The notes beneath the pieces are model-generated. The model was not told the DNA's origin. It ran no database searches and saw only the letters and a list, made by a program, of their open reading frames with translations. A stretch of 64,000 nucleotides of DNA from Collinsella sp. AF20-14LB. GTDB lineage: Bacteria > Actinomycetota > Coriobacteriia > Coriobacteriales > Coriobacteriaceae. Below are positions 9,067 to 17,715 of the stretch, piece by piece; positions within the stretch are counted from its first letter, which is position 1; every line of letters begins with the position of its first letter. The position numbers and the translations under genes are program-made. The stretch covers positions 12,660 through 76,659 of the forward strand of contig NZ_QRWD01000001.1 of the NCBI RefSeq assembly GCF_003459505.1, in the 5' to 3' direction.

Positions 9067-9879
9067 CTATTCGGTGAGCTCGGGGCCCTCGCCGGGCACG
9101 TATGCCTCGGCGCCCTCGACGCGGTTGATGCAGATGGTTCCGAAGATCTCGTCCTGGCTCAGCGTGAGCGAGCCGCGCTTGGCAAGCTCGAGCATGGCCA
9201 GGAAGGTGACGACGAGCTGCTCGGTGGTGGCGTCGCCGTCCAACAGCTCGCGGAAGGTGCAGGTTTGGTGCGCCATGGTAAAGCGGTCGACTGAGGCCAC
9301 GGTCAGGTCGAGCGGCACGCGATGCGGCGCCACGTGCTCGGCCTCCAGCAAGAAGGTCTGGCGCTTGCCGTCCAGGTCGGCACAGATAACGGCCAGGCCG
9401 CGCAGGGTGATGCCAGCCAGATAGTCGGGCATGAGCCCTAGGAACTCGGGGTCGGGGCCGGCCACACGCGGATGCATACGGCTTTCGGCCTGCATGCGGG
9501 CACCGAGGGCCGCAGCCGCGCCTTTAAACTGCTTGTAGGCAATCAGGCGCTGGATCAGGACCTCGCGCAAGGCGTCGCCGTCGAGCGCGCTGAGTTCCTC
9601 GAGGTCTTCGTCGAACTCGTCATCGTCGTCATCAATTTTACGCGGGGCCTCCTGCGGCACCAGAGAGGCGGCCTTGATGTCCAGAAGGGTTGCCGCGACC
9701 AGCAGAAAGTCGCTCGCCACGTCCAGGTCCAGCGCCTCGATGCGCTCAGCCTCGGCAAGGTATTGCTCGGCCACCTCGCTGATGGAGATGGCGCCGATAT
9801 CTACTTTTTGGCGGGTTACCAGCTGCAGCAGCAGGTCGAACGGTCCGCTGTAGACCTGAGTCGACACGCGATACGACAT
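9067..9879 (-). CDS. scpA: Segregation and condensation protein A
   Basis: ScpA is the kleisin subunit that bridges SMC heads and binds ScpB. The N-terminal kleisin segment YSGPFDLLLQLVTRQKVDI is diagnostic, followed by ISEVAEQYLAEAE and DFLLVAATLLDIKAASLVP. The C-terminal winged helix includes TFLAMLELAKRGSLTLSQDE. An acidic stretch DDDDEFDEDLEELS lies in the middle. The length of 270 residues is typical. It precedes scpB in the same transcription unit, with 84 bases between it and the upstream M50 gene. Confidence 0.95.
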   Translation of the reverse strand: MSYRVSTQVYSGPFDLLLQLVTRQKVDIGAISISEVAEQYLAEAERIEALDLDVASDFLLVAATLLDIKAASLVPQEAPRKIDDDDDEFDEDLEELSALDGDALREVLIQRLIAYKQFKGAAAALGARMQAESRMHPRVAGPDPEFLGLMPDYLAGITLRGLAVICADLDGKRQTFLLEAEHVAPHRVPLDLTVASVDRFTMAHQTCTFRELLDGDATTEQLVVTFLAMLELAKRGSLTLSQDEIFGTICINRVEGAEAYVPGEGPELTE

Positions 9880-9963
9880 CTTCGACCTCCTTTGACGGCG
9901 CCTTCGCGGCGCGGTTTGGGTGCATGTTGCGACCGTTTTGCGCGGTCGACCTGTAAGTTTACC

Positions 9964-10647
9964 TTAGATGCCGGCGATTGCGAAGTTGAGCAGCCACTCG
10001 GCCAGCGGATACACGGTAACGTCGAAATAGCGGCCGATCACATCAATGCCAGTCCACATGGGCAGCAGGTACAGCACGATGATGAGGATGGGCATGGCGT
10101 ATTGCTGCAGGTGGTAGTAGTTGTTGAGCGCCTTGCCTTTGAGGAACGGCACGATGATCGACGAGCCATCGAGCGGCGGGATCGGGATGAGGTTGAAGAA
10201 TGCGAGTGACAGGTTAACCACGATAAACGTGGCGCCGAAGTTCATGATCTGTGACGCCAGGGCAAAGGAGATGCCGGTGTAGAGGTTGCCGTACGCCACG
10301 TGCATGAGTGCCGCGGCAAGGCACGCGAGTGCGATGTTCGACGCGGGGCCGGCCGCGCTCACCAGGACCTCGTCGCGCTTGGGGTGCTTGAGGTTGTTGA
10401 GGTAGACGGGCACGGGTTTGGCGAAGGCGAACACCGGGCCGCCGGCCGCGAGCATGAGCAGCGGCAGGATGATGGTGCCAAACGGGTCGATATGGTTAAG
10501 CGGGTTGAGTGACACGCGGCCGCGCGAACGGGCCGTCTTGTCGCCGAGCGCCCAGGCCGCGGCGGCGTGTGCGCTCTCGTGGATCACGATGCCCACGATG
10601 ACGGCGACGGCGCTGGCGAGCAGGTTCATGAGGTAGCTGCTGGACAT
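9964..10647 (-). CDS. Site-2 protease family (M50) membrane metalloprotease
   Basis: Predicted intramembrane zinc protease of the Rip2/YwhC type. The zinc motif HESAH is at residues 23-27 inside the first hydrophobic segment, and the third ligand region is NLIPIPPLDGS near residue 160. Four to five membrane segments are visible over 227 residues. The substrate is unknown; relatives near scpAB are common in Firmicutes and Actinobacteria. No PDZ domain is present, so it belongs to the short group. It lies 9 bases downstream of the small membrane-protein gene. Confidence 0.9.
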   Translation of the reverse strand: MSSSYLMNLLASAVAVIVGIVIHESAHAAAAWALGDKTARSRGRVSLNPLNHIDPFGTIILPLLMLAAGGPVFAFAKPVPVYLNNLKHPKRDEVLVSAAGPASNIALACLAAALMHVAYGNLYTGISFALASQIMNFGATFIVVNLSLAFFNLIPIPPLDGSSIIVPFLKGKALNNYYHLQQYAMPILIIVLYLLPMWTGIDVIGRYFDVTVYPLAEWLLNFAIAGI

Positions 10648-10656
10648 AGCGCTCCC

Positions 10657-10953
10657 CTAGCGGACGCGGCGCGAGGCGCGCGTGAGCAGGTAGTCGATCA
10701 CAAACAGGATCACGGCGACGATGGCGTAATCCAGGCGGAACACGCCGCCAAAGGGCGACGTGATGACGCCATAGCCGGCGATGGCGCTCGGCAGTGCGCG
10801 CGAAAGCTCAACGACAAAGCCTACGATCTGCAGCTTGGCGGTGAGGCCGCTAAAACACAGCAGCACGGTCATCGCGCTCATAAAGATGCCGCAGATGCGA
10901 CAGGCGATGGCGATGATGCTCATCGCCACGGCAGCGGCCTTACGAGAGTTCAC
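10657..10953 (-). CDS. Small membrane protein, possibly YggT-like
   Basis: About 98 residues with two or three hydrophobic helices. The segment [20 protein letters not shown] resembles the repeat of YggT-family membrane proteins, but the match is loose. I prefer the GTG start at 10953 because GAGGAG lies seven bases upstream; it overlaps the ABC-F stop by 14 bases. An ATG at 10923 would give 88 residues. Position inside an otherwise housekeeping operon supports a real gene. The function is not known from sequence. Confidence 0.6.
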   Translation of the reverse strand: MNSRKAAAVAMSIIAIACRICGIFMSAMTVLLCFSGLTAKLQIVGFVVELSRALPSAIAGYGVITSPFGGVFRLDYAIVAVILFVIDYLLTRASRRVR

Positions 10954-12973
10954 GCGCGGTCTCCTCTTCGATCTGGGTGGAAAGCTCCAGCCATTCGTCC
11001 TCGAGCTTGGGTAGCTCTTGCTTAAGGCCGTTATATTCCCCCAGCGCGGCGTTGAACTTGTCTTGATCGGCATAAAGCTCTTCGCTTGCCATCAATTCCA
11101 TAAGCTCGTCATAGCGGGCGCGCTTTTTGTCGAGCTCCGTCTCGATCTTCTTGAGCTGGTTACGCACGCCCTTGAGCTTTTTGTTGAGCGCAGCGCGGGC
11201 TTGGGCCTCGGCGCGCTTTTGCTCCTTGGTCTTTTTGCCCTCAGCAGGCTTGGGGGCGGCGACGGGGGTGTCGGCCTGGGCGGCGCTGGCCTTGGTGGAC
11301 TTGGTCGTGGCCGGCGCGCTCTCCGTGGACGCCTCGGCGGCGGCGCGGGCTGCGAGGTCCTCGCGCTTGTAGAGGTAGTAGTCGTAGTCGCCGTCGTAGA
11401 CCGTGACTTGGCCGTCGCGGATGTCGATGACGCGGTTGGCCACGGCGCGCACCAGGTGTTCGTCGTGGCTGATCAGCACGATGGTGCCGGGGAAGTTTTG
11501 CAGGGCGTTCTCGAGCATGTCCACCGAGTCGATGTCTAGGTGGTTGGTGGGCTCGTCCAGGCACAGGAGCGCCTCGGGGGCCACGAGCATCTTGGCCAGG
11601 GCCAGACGCGCTTTTTCGCCGCCGGAGAGGACGCGAACCTGCTTCTCGATGGAATCGTTGTCGCTAAACAGGAAGGCGCCCAGTAGGCTGCGCTGCTGTG
11701 GCACGGTCCACTTGGGCGTGACGGTGTCGATCTCTTGCAGGACGGTGTTGGACTCGGTCATGCCCTCGAGTGCGTGCTGGGCGTAGTAGGCCACGCCCAC
11801 GTTGGTGCCCAGGTCCCGGGTGCCGGTGGTGGGCGGCTCCAGGCCGGCGAGGATCTTCATGAGCGTGGACTTGCCAGCGCCGTTGGGGCCGACGAGCGCC
11901 ACGTGCTCGCCGCGGTAGAGCTTGAGGTCGATGTCGCTGTAGATGTGCTTGTTGCCGTAGGACTTGGAGACGCCCTCCAGGCCCACGACCATGTCGCTGG
12001 AGCGCGGCGGGTCGGGGAACTTAAAGTCGATGTGCTTGTGGCCCTCGGGTAGGATGACAAGCTCCTTTTTGATCTGCTCGATCTTGCGGATGCGCTCCTG
12101 GGCCTGGGCTGCCTTGGTGGGCTTGTAGCGGAACTTGTCGACGAAGACCTGCATGTGGGCGATGTCGCGCTCCTGGGCGGCGCGCTTGGCGCGCATCTGC
12201 TCCAGGTTGTCCTCGCGCTGCTTGAGGTAGCTGCTGTAGTTGCCGGTGTAGGTGGTCACGCGGCGGTTCTCGAGGGCGGCGACGTGGTCGACGCAGGCGT
12301 CCATGAAGGCGCGGTCGTGGCTGACGATGAGGACGGCGCCGTCGTAGTTGGCGATAAAGCCGCGCAGCCACTGGACGCTTTCGAGGTCCAGGTGGTTAGT
12401 GGGCTCGTCCAGAAGCAGCAGGTCGGGATGGCGCAGGAAGAGCTTGGCGAGCGCGATGCGCATCTGCCAGCCGCCCGAGAACTCGGAGCACGGGCGCTCA
12501 AAGTCGGTGACCTTAAAGCCCAGGCCGGACAGGATTTTGCGGGCGTTGCTCTCGAGCTCGTAGCCGCCCAGGTGCTCAAAGCGGTCCTGGACCTGGCCGT
12601 ACTCGTTGAGGAGTGCGTCGACGTCCTTGCCCTGCTCGGAGAGCTCGGTGATTTGGGCCTGCAGCTCGTTAGCGCGCTCGCCCATGCGGCGGATTTCCTT
12701 GGCGGCGGCCATGACCTCGGCAAGGATGGTGGTGTCCTTGTGCTCCAGATTAGTTTCCTGCTCTAGGTAGCCCACCTGGCAGTCCTTGGCGTACTGGACC
12801 TGGCCGGCGTCGGGGCTGTCGATGCCCATGATGATTTTGAGCATGGTGGTTTTGCCGGCGCCGTTAGGGCCCACGAGCGCGAAGCGCTCGCCGGGGTTGA
12901 TCTGGAAGGACGCGCCGCTAAAGAGGACGCGCGCGCCGAAGCTTTTTTCGATCTTGTCGACCAGGAGGATCAT
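10940..12973 (-). CDS. ABC-F family ATPase (ribosome-associated, two ABC domains)
   Basis: Soluble twin-ATPase protein of the ABC-F class, which acts on the ribosome in translation control or antibiotic resistance. The first cassette has GPNGAGKTT and [14 protein letters not shown], and the second has GPNGAGKST and [14 protein letters not shown]. Walker [11 protein letters not shown] and [10 protein letters not shown] are both present. The interdomain linker (P-site tRNA interaction motif region) holds [20 protein letters not shown]. There is no membrane domain, which excludes a transporter. The C-terminal Ala/Lys-rich linker and coiled coil resemble Uup/YdiF types. Which subgroup it belongs to cannot be settled by eye. 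Confidence 0.92.
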   Translation of the reverse strand: MILLVDKIEKSFGARVLFSGASFQINPGERFALVGPNGAGKTTMLKIIMGIDSPDAGQVQYAKDCQVGYLEQETNLEHKDTTILAEVMAAAKEIRRMGERANELQAQITELSEQGKDVDALLNEYGQVQDRFEHLGGYELESNARKILSGLGFKVTDFERPCSEFSGGWQMRIALAKLFLRHPDLLLLDEPTNHLDLESVQWLRGFIANYDGAVLIVSHDRAFMDACVDHVAALENRRVTTYTGNYSSYLKQREDNLEQMRAKRAAQERDIAHMQVFVDKFRYKPTKAAQAQERIRKIEQIKKELVILPEGHKHIDFKFPDPPRSSDMVVGLEGVSKSYGNKHIYSDIDLKLYRGEHVALVGPNGAGKSTLMKILAGLEPPTTGTRDLGTNVGVAYYAQHALEGMTESNTVLQEIDTVTPKWTVPQQRSLLGAFLFSDNDSIEKQVRVLSGGEKARLALAKMLVAPEALLCLDEPTNHLDIDSVDMLENALQNFPGTIVLISHDEHLVRAVANRVIDIRDGQVTVYDGDYDYYLYKREDLAARAAAEASTESAPATTKSTKASAAQADTPVAAPKPAEGKKTKEQKRAEAQARAALNKKLKGVRNQLKKIETELDKKRARYDELMELMASEELYADQDKFNAALGEYNGLKQELPKLEDEWLELSTQIEEETARELS

Positions 12974-13004
12974 GCTGCCGCCTTTGACCTTGTGTTCCTA
13001 TATG

Positions 13005-13032
13005 AAAAAAGGCCCCAACTTGCGTTGGAGCC
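13005..13032 (-). terminator. Rho-independent terminator after tRNA-Ala
   Basis: On the minus strand, a GGCTCCAAC / GTTGGGGCC stem with a GCAA loop is followed by six T residues. It sits 17 bases past the tRNA 3' end and just upstream of the ABC-F start. Confidence 0.9.
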
Positions 13033-13048
13033 TCATTCAATGCTCGGG

Positions 13049-13121
13049 TGGAGACGAGGGGGATCGAACCCCTGACCTCTTGACTGCCAGTCAAGCGCTC
13101 TCCCAGCTGAGCTACGCCCCC
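13049..13121 (-). tRNA. tRNA-Ala (anticodon GGC), left copy
   Basis: The cloverleaf is complete. The acceptor is GGGGGCG/CGTCTCC with the G3:U70 pair that identifies alanine tRNAs. The D arm is GCTC/GAGC, the anticodon stem is CTTGA/TCAAG with loop CTGGCAG (anticodon GGC), and the T arm is AGGGG/CCCCT. The discriminator is A. The CCA end is not encoded here (the genome reads CCC). One base within the first 73 differs from the copy at 44902-44977. Confidence 0.97.
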
Positions 13122-13133
13122 GTGCGAAAAAGT

Positions 13134-13162
13134 ACTATACGGGAACTCCCCCGCCGATGCAA
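13134..13162 (-). promoter_or_regulatory. Promoter of left tRNA-Ala
   Basis: TTGCAT and TATAGT are separated by exactly 17 bases and lie 13 bases upstream of the mature tRNA. The same two hexamers and spacing precede the right tRNA-Ala copy. Confidence 0.8.
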
Positions 13163-13450
13163 GGACAATTTCGGAAAAACTTTCGCCCCGCGCGGCGTGG
13201 GAACGCAGCCGGCCGCGGATGCAGGCGCGGGAACGGGCCCCGAAGCCCCGCGATGCCCTTTCCGCCCGCGGGGACGCGCCCCGCGGGCGGCGGCCACGCC
13301 GCCGCCCTCCTCCCCGGCGCCCTCGGGACATCTCGAATCCCGCCGTCCGCCGTTTATCGCCTCCGCAGCGCGGTCCGCCATCCGCCCAACGGCCGTCCCG
13401 CCGGCGCCGGGCCCACTATCGGGTCCAGCCGCGCCCCCGCCCGCCCGGCG
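13163..13450. other. Very GC-rich intergenic stretch with short hairpins
   Basis: No convincing gene is seen. Composition is strikingly GC-rich compared with both flanks. Perfect local palindromes include CCCGCGGGG...CCCCGCGGG around 13266-13290, directly followed by CGGCGGC-CAC-GCCGCCG. Frames are open on both strands only because stop codons are rare at this composition. Confidence 0.5.
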
Positions 13451-13612
13451 ATTTCAAAACCATGCCGGTTTACGGGGCCAGGCCGGGAAGCCCCGAGCAT
13501 GCCGCAATCGGCAAAATCAAAACCGCAGGTAGGCGACTTGCGCATTCCGTGAAATGCAGGGTATGGACGGCCGGTCCGGGTCCAGCCCCGTAATCCGACA
13601 TAGTTTTGAAAT
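13451..13612 (-). repeat. Palindromic non-coding element, copy D
   Basis: A 162-base element bounded by long inverted repeats. The left end reads ATTTCAAAACCATGCCGG and the right end, reverse-complemented, reads ATTTCAAAACTATGTCGG. The match continues through TTACGGGGC with few mismatches, about 30 bases in all. Its interior on the minus strand holds TACCTGCGGTTTTG, a core also present in the three elements at 17716-17973 and 20619-20741. It lies just past the stop of the PD-(D/E)XK-like gene. Confidence 0.7.
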
Positions 13613-13664
13613 GACACTAATTCACTGGCAACTAAACTAGATTGTTCTAGTTCCTTATCGCCGG

Positions 13665-14822
13665 CTAATTTCCGATGTCCATCCAGTTGCACAAAACATT
13701 TGCTCGCAGTCGCGTCTCGGCGCACTTCATTGCCTCGGATTTGGCTTTATATCGAATCCCCAAACGGCTGCAAACGCTTTTGACTATGATGTCTAGCTGC
13801 TTTTTGTCGTTAAGCATATCGTGGGTTACCAGGAACACGTCGAAACCCATGCTCTGAAGCGCAGTCATACGCTCCGCATCGTGGTCAAGTACCGCGCCTG
13901 ATCCATGGATGACTTCACCTTGGATCTCGATAATTACTGCCTTCATTAGCATTGGGTTTACAATCACGATGTCCCCGTAGCAGACCTTTTGACCTGCGAT
14001 GCTTTGGGCAGCCTCGGATAGAGGGGTTAAATCGTTGAGGTACACGTATCTGAATCCTGAACCACCTAGACGTCGAGAACGACTTAGGAGCAGGACCCCC
14101 GCAACCTCGAGTGGAGATGCAGCAATGCCGATAACCTGCTGAGCGGCATCATAAAACTGCTTTCCCCACATTTGACTTTTGACCTTGTCGGCGAAACGAT
14201 GCAGGTCGCTCAGTTCGATGAGCGGCTTTCTCATCCAAAGAGAAGTACCTTTGAGTTTCGTAACCTCTCTTCCATCCTCACGCTTGCTTGTTTGGCCATC
14301 ACTATCTGGGTCCTTTACGGTTGCGCGGGCATAAACTCGTTTCCAGGGAATCTCGTCTTCGCCTTCTCCAAGTTCGAACAGATCCTGCGTGCTGGAATTG
14401 CGATTCTTTTCTACCGCCAGTTTTAACTGCATTTCGGCAGCGGGAGCCGGCTCGAAAACAGAAAACCAGCCGCAAAGTTCGTACATAGCCAGTACGAGAT
14501 CTATTTGAGACACAAAGCGTGTCATAGTAAATAACGTGTTTAGCGGATTGGTGACACTAAAGCCAAAATGAGTGTCGATTGTTGTGCCGGCATCCGATGC
14601 CCCATCCCAGCGAATTGTAGAGCGCAATCCCGAGTGGTGATTACAACAACCTGGCGAAGCAACAGCGATGATCGGGGTCTTGAGGACGTCGGTTACGAAA
14701 GGGGCTTGGGATAGAGCTCGCCAACCGTCTTCGGTGTTGGGCAGGCGCGGGTAGAGGTCGCGCACTTGCGGTGGGCAGCGCCAGTAGCGGAATGCGGTGT
14801 TTGCGCAGACGATTTCGTCCAT
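13665..14822 (-). CDS. Orphan protein with PD-(D/E)XK-like C-terminal domain
   Basis: A 385-residue protein whose biochemical function I do not recognise. The C-terminal third carries GDIVIVNP, then VIIEIQGEVIHGSG, then a D..R...L...G.DVFLVT pattern. This is the layout of DUF559/Vsr-like PD-(D/E)XK nuclease folds. The N-terminal part lacks a recognisable domain but is rich in Cys, Trp and aromatic residues. Similar orphan proteins are common in Coriobacteriia accessory DNA. It sits alone between two tRNA genes and next to a palindromic element. A restriction or DNA-binding role is inference. Confidence 0.7.
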   Translation of the reverse strand: MDEIVCANTAFRYWRCPPQVRDLYPRLPNTEDGWRALSQAPFVTDVLKTPIIAVASPGCCNHHSGLRSTIRWDGASDAGTTIDTHFGFSVTNPLNTLFTMTRFVSQIDLVLAMYELCGWFSVFEPAPAAEMQLKLAVEKNRNSSTQDLFELGEGEDEIPWKRVYARATVKDPDSDGQTSKREDGREVTKLKGTSLWMRKPLIELSDLHRFADKVKSQMWGKQFYDAAQQVIGIAASPLEVAGVLLLSRSRRLGGSGFRYVYLNDLTPLSEAAQSIAGQKVCYGDIVIVNPMLMKAVIIEIQGEVIHGSGAVLDHDAERMTALQSMGFDVFLVTHDMLNDKKQLDIIVKSVCSRLGIRYKAKSEAMKCAETRLRANVLCNWMDIGN

Positions 14823-15139
14823 TTGCGCCTCCCCTGGTATCGGCCATAGGCTGTGCGGATTGCGGACATCGCCGATTATCTACTGGGGCATCATGCGGGT
14901 AAGTACCGGAAGCTGACCAAACGCTGACCAAAAGCTTGACGAGTTCTGTCGAAAATCCCTCGTGTGACAGAAATCCGCTGGAAGGAGCTCTGGGCGTGTG
15001 GTCCCCGTCTCCACATTTGTGCTCGGATCATATGAGTAATTCAATGAAATTACGCATGCTTTTTATGCAAAACGTGCAATGACGTCAGCAAAAAAGGTTG
15101 CGATATAAAATGACGCCTTAGACGACTACGATTAATTTT

Positions 15140-15172
15140 TTGGTGTCAGTTTTGGTGTCACCCTTGGTGTCA
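15140..15172. repeat. Three 12-base tandem units TTGGTGTCA
   Basis: TTGGTGTCA starts at 15140, 15152 and 15164, an exact 12-base period, just downstream (minus strand) of tRNA-Val. Short direct repeats next to a tRNA 3' end resemble arm-type binding sites of a tyrosine integrase. No integrase gene is left in the window. The remaining 14823-15139 gap holds nothing I can name. Confidence 0.5.
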
Positions 15173-15207
15173 AAAAGAAAAAGGCCAGAGGCTTAACACC
15201 TCTGACC
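15172..15207 (-). terminator. Rho-independent terminator after tRNA-Val
   Basis: The minus-strand stem GGTCAGAGG / CCTCTGGCC is followed by TTTTTCTTTTT. It lies 12 bases beyond the tRNA 3' end. Confidence 0.88.
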
Positions 15208-15218
15208 TCCGCTTTAGA

Positions 15219-15293
15219 TGGTGGGCGATACAAGATTCGAACTTGTGACCCCATCCGTGTGAAGGATATGCTCTACCCCTGAGCCAATCGCCC
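15219..15293 (-). tRNA. tRNA-Val (anticodon CAC)
   Basis: The acceptor stem is GGGCGAT/ATCGCCC, the D arm is GCTC/GAGC, and the anticodon stem is TATCC/GGATG with loop TTCACAC (anticodon CAC). The T arm is ACAAG/CTTGT, with discriminator A and an encoded CCA. Its 3' side carries the three 12-base repeats, a plausible integration hot spot. Confidence 0.96.
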
Positions 15294-15533
15294 GTCGCCT
15301 TTCGGCAAAAGAGATACTATCATAGCCTCGCGTGGTTTACCAACAACTTTTTGCCCCCGATTTTAAATTCGTGGGCACATGCCGTTCCATCACAAACAAG
15401 GCGCCCGGCAAACCAGCAGCTCAACCACCCTTTATCGCTTGATCCACGAGGTCTCGGGGCGGCTGCACGGGGTGCTGGGGATCTCCATGTGGTGTCCAAT
15501 CAATTCAATAACCGTCGTGCAGATGCTTTGATT

Positions 15534-16049
15534 CTATACGTGCGACGGGTCGCCTATGCCCGCAATGCAACCGCGGCGCAGATCCTCGGCGAGCCCGCTG
15601 GTCGTACGGTTTCCGGATACGAGGTCCTGGATCCAGGCGTAGTACTGGTTGTCTTTAGGCTCGGGGCTGTCGGACAGCACGACCGGAGTGCCTGCGAACC
15701 TTAAGACGGACAATGCATAGACAAGGCTGGTACGTTTGTTACTGTCCTCGAAGATGTGGTCCTTGACCATGTGCTCTGCCACGTAGGTGACCTGGTCAAA
15801 GATGTCTGCGAAGCGATCGGCCGGCGATTGACCGAATATTGTACAGAATGCACCCGCAAGTACGGACTCGACGCGTCCAAGCTCAAGCGCTGCCCGGTCG
15901 CCTGTGGCGTCGGTTGTATAGCAGCGCCCGACCGTCATCAGCGTGCTGCGTAGGCGCATCACGACCACGGCCATAGCTTCGAGCGAACCGGTATCATCGA
16001 GCACAAGCGGCGCGAACGGATGAGCGCTCCGCTGCATAGCCGCCATCAT
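15534..16049 (-). CDS. doc: Doc-like toxin of the Fic family
   Basis: A 171-residue protein of the Doc (death-on-curing) group. In characterised Doc toxins this fold phosphorylates elongation factor Tu. The active-site motif reads HIFEDSNKR, close to the Doc consensus HIFNDGNKR, with the usual following TSLVYALSVL helix. The N-terminal part holds a conserved LGRVESVLAGAF segment. The start at 16049 overlaps the stop of the preceding small gene in an ATGATGA arrangement, the classic coupling of antitoxin and toxin. An ATG one codon later is equally possible. Replacement of the motif Gly by Ser is a mild deviation; catalytic His and Asn-Lys-Arg are kept. Confidence 0.86.
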   Translation of the reverse strand: MMAAMQRSAHPFAPLVLDDTGSLEAMAVVVMRLRSTLMTVGRCYTTDATGDRAALELGRVESVLAGAFCTIFGQSPADRFADIFDQVTYVAEHMVKDHIFEDSNKRTSLVYALSVLRFAGTPVVLSDSPEPKDNQYYAWIQDLVSGNRTTSGLAEDLRRGCIAGIGDPSHV

Positions 16050-16231
16050 GAGTTCTCCAAGAGCCTGAGCGCGTTGGGCATGCCCGCTATGGTCTGCCGA
16101 ATAGCTTCGTCGATTGACGTGACGCCGTCGAGCAAAATCGGAGATGCTGAATTTACCTCGAGCGCAGATGAATGATCTTCTTGAGCAACGCAATCAGCTC
16201 CGTCATCTTGTTGAACGTAGTTCCAAGGCAT
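16046..16231 (-). CDS. Putative Doc antitoxin, 61 residues
   Basis: A small acidic protein encoded directly before doc and overlapping it by 4 bases. The start is supported by AGAGGAGG five bases upstream of the ATG. Its C-terminal half (SIDEAIRQTIAGMPNALRLLE) could form the amphipathic helix that neutralises Doc, as the C-terminus of Phd does. No DNA-binding domain is obvious, so transcriptional control may fall to the XRE protein encoded just upstream. The assignment rests on position and size, not on a family match. Confidence 0.65.
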   Translation of the reverse strand: MPWNYVQQDDGADCVAQEDHSSALEVNSASPILLDGVTSIDEAIRQTIAGMPNALRLLENS

Positions 16232-16242
16232 GTCTGCCTCCT

Positions 16243-16932
16243 CTATAGCCTTTCGGACGGAATAGCCCGCGAGTCGTACTCCAGGGCGATCGGTTGCCAG
16301 ACGAGGTCTTCGATGGCACAGCTTAGGGTGTTTGCGAGCGCCAATGCCGAAGAGACCGAGGCGCGGCGTAAATCCAGCTGATTCTGTTCGTAGAGCTGTA
16401 TAGCGCGAAGTTTAACCCCCGATTGGGCGGCCAGCTGTTTTTGCGTTAGGCCGGCCGCCTTTCGTGCCGCTTTGAGGCTCTTTTTGTCTGCCTGGGCTTT
16501 GTTCCATTTATCGATGACAATCTGGGCGAACTTGTCTTTGGAGGCCTCGTGAAGCGGATGGTACGAGCCGATAATCCAATCGAGTGGAGCGACTTCGAGT
16601 AGCTCATTAAAGCCCAAACTGCACATCCATTGCGCATAGGCCAAAACCCAGCCCGCCCAATACTGAGGTGAACGGTCGAACGGATAGCTCTCCCTACATT
16701 CTGCGGGTTTCAGTCCTGCACTGGCAATTATTTCACGCGCAAGTTCGTCACCCGACATGCCGCAGACAACGCGCGCCACACCACGCTCGAATTGCCTCAT
16801 CTCGAGAGAATTCAATAGGATTGTCGTTAGTTCGACAGGACTCAGCCCTTGGTCACAGAGGGCAAAATCGACCGCCTCGCCCAGCGTTCTCATGGCATCC
16901 TCGAGATACATCTCACTGTAGGCGTGGGTCAT
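16243..16932 (-). CDS. XRE-family protein, likely antitoxin of the DUF3990 gene
   Basis: 229 residues. The N-terminal 125 residues (for example AMRTLGEAVDFALCDQGLS and YWAGWVLAYAQWMCSLGF) form a conserved helical domain often encoded next to DUF3990 genes. The C-terminal part is a clear XRE helix-turn-helix, with ARKAAGLTQKQLAAQSGVKL and IQLYEQNQLDLRRA at about 153-192. It overlaps the DUF3990 stop by 20 bases and is followed after 11 bases by the small Doc antitoxin. It probably binds the large inverted repeat at 17594-17646 and represses the four-gene operon. That is inference from position. Confidence 0.8.
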   Translation of the reverse strand: MTHAYSEMYLEDAMRTLGEAVDFALCDQGLSPVELTTILLNSLEMRQFERGVARVVCGMSGDELAREIIASAGLKPAECRESYPFDRSPQYWAGWVLAYAQWMCSLGFNELLEVAPLDWIIGSYHPLHEASKDKFAQIVIDKWNKAQADKKSLKAARKAAGLTQKQLAAQSGVKLRAIQLYEQNQLDLRRASVSSALALANTLSCAIEDLVWQPIALEYDSRAIPSERL

Positions 16933-17581
16933 CGCCCGTCATCCCCTCTCGAATGATATCGACGATACGAATTCCCTCAAACGGGTTTTCGGCAAGCAAT
17001 TCCCGATACTGCACCCTTGCCGCTTCATCTCGCTCCTTGGCCAATGGACCATACAGAGCTTGTGGCGCACGTTCAAAAACGGCAAAACGAATGCTCTTAA
17101 ACGCGCGCTCGCTTTTGAGCACAATCTGCTCTCCCAGGTTGCCGAGCTTCATGGCCCGACCCAACTGCTCAACGGTGATTGTGTTGTTCACAAAAGCTCT
17201 GGCATAGCTAAAGTACGAGTCGTCCGCGCGCCATCCCCTTATCACGTCGCAAACGCTCGTGTCAGGTAGAAAATGATCGTGGAGATATTCGCACGCCCCC
17301 ACGGCGATAGCGGTGTCCTTGCGAAAAGAACGATGCTCTACAAGCAACGCTATCCAATGCAGAACTGAATATTGCGGCGATAGCAGGTCGAGTACCTTGA
17401 GATCGGCCATGTCGAGTTCATATCGATTTGCAAAGCCGTCTGCGTCCCTAGAGCATGCCCATTCCCTTGCAAGGTCGAGGCTCTCTGTGCAATAGAATCC
17501 CTGTCCATAGTCGTTATGGACTGTCCCCAGGCCAATCTGGGGAGTCTCAATGATCTTCTGAGAACCATACCACAGTTCCAC
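16913..17581 (-). CDS. DUF3990 protein, ADP-ribosyltransferase-like toxin candidate
   Basis: A 222-residue protein beginning at a GTG with TTAGGAG upstream. The N-terminus shows the DUF3990 pattern LWYGSQKIIETPQIGLG then DYGQGFYCTESLDLAREWA, the H/Y-G-S and F-Y-x-T signature related to ADP-ribosyltransferase folds. The middle holds FSYARAFVNNTITVEQLGRA, also conserved in this family. As the first gene of an operon with an XRE partner it is a probable toxin or effector. NAD use is inferred from fold resemblance, not visible catalytic proof. Confidence 0.8.
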   Translation of the reverse strand: MELWYGSQKIIETPQIGLGTVHNDYGQGFYCTESLDLAREWACSRDADGFANRYELDMADLKVLDLLSPQYSVLHWIALLVEHRSFRKDTAIAVGACEYLHDHFLPDTSVCDVIRGWRADDSYFSYARAFVNNTITVEQLGRAMKLGNLGEQIVLKSERAFKSIRFAVFERAPQALYGPLAKERDEAARVQYRELLAENPFEGIRIVDIIREGMTGDDPRLQ

Positions 17582-17593
17582 GCGAGTCTCCTA

Positions 17594-17646
17594 ACAGGTA
17601 TCGCCCTAGCGATAGTATAGCAAACTATCGCTAGGACGATACCTGT
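17594..17646 (-). promoter_or_regulatory. Large inverted repeat operator with embedded promoter
   Basis: Arms of 23 bases (17594-17616 and 17624-17646) match at 22 positions, with a 7-base spacer. Each arm reads ACAGGTATCG[T/C]CCTAGCGATAGT on its 5' side. A minus-strand TATACT at 17614-17619 lies at the dyad, so a protein bound here would cover the promoter of the DUF3990 operon. Confidence 0.8.
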
Positions 17647-17715
17647 ATTCAGAGAGCAAAAGGGTGTATGGAACCGAGTTTGAGTTCAATACCGGCTTCT
17701 AAGACTCTCCGAGTC

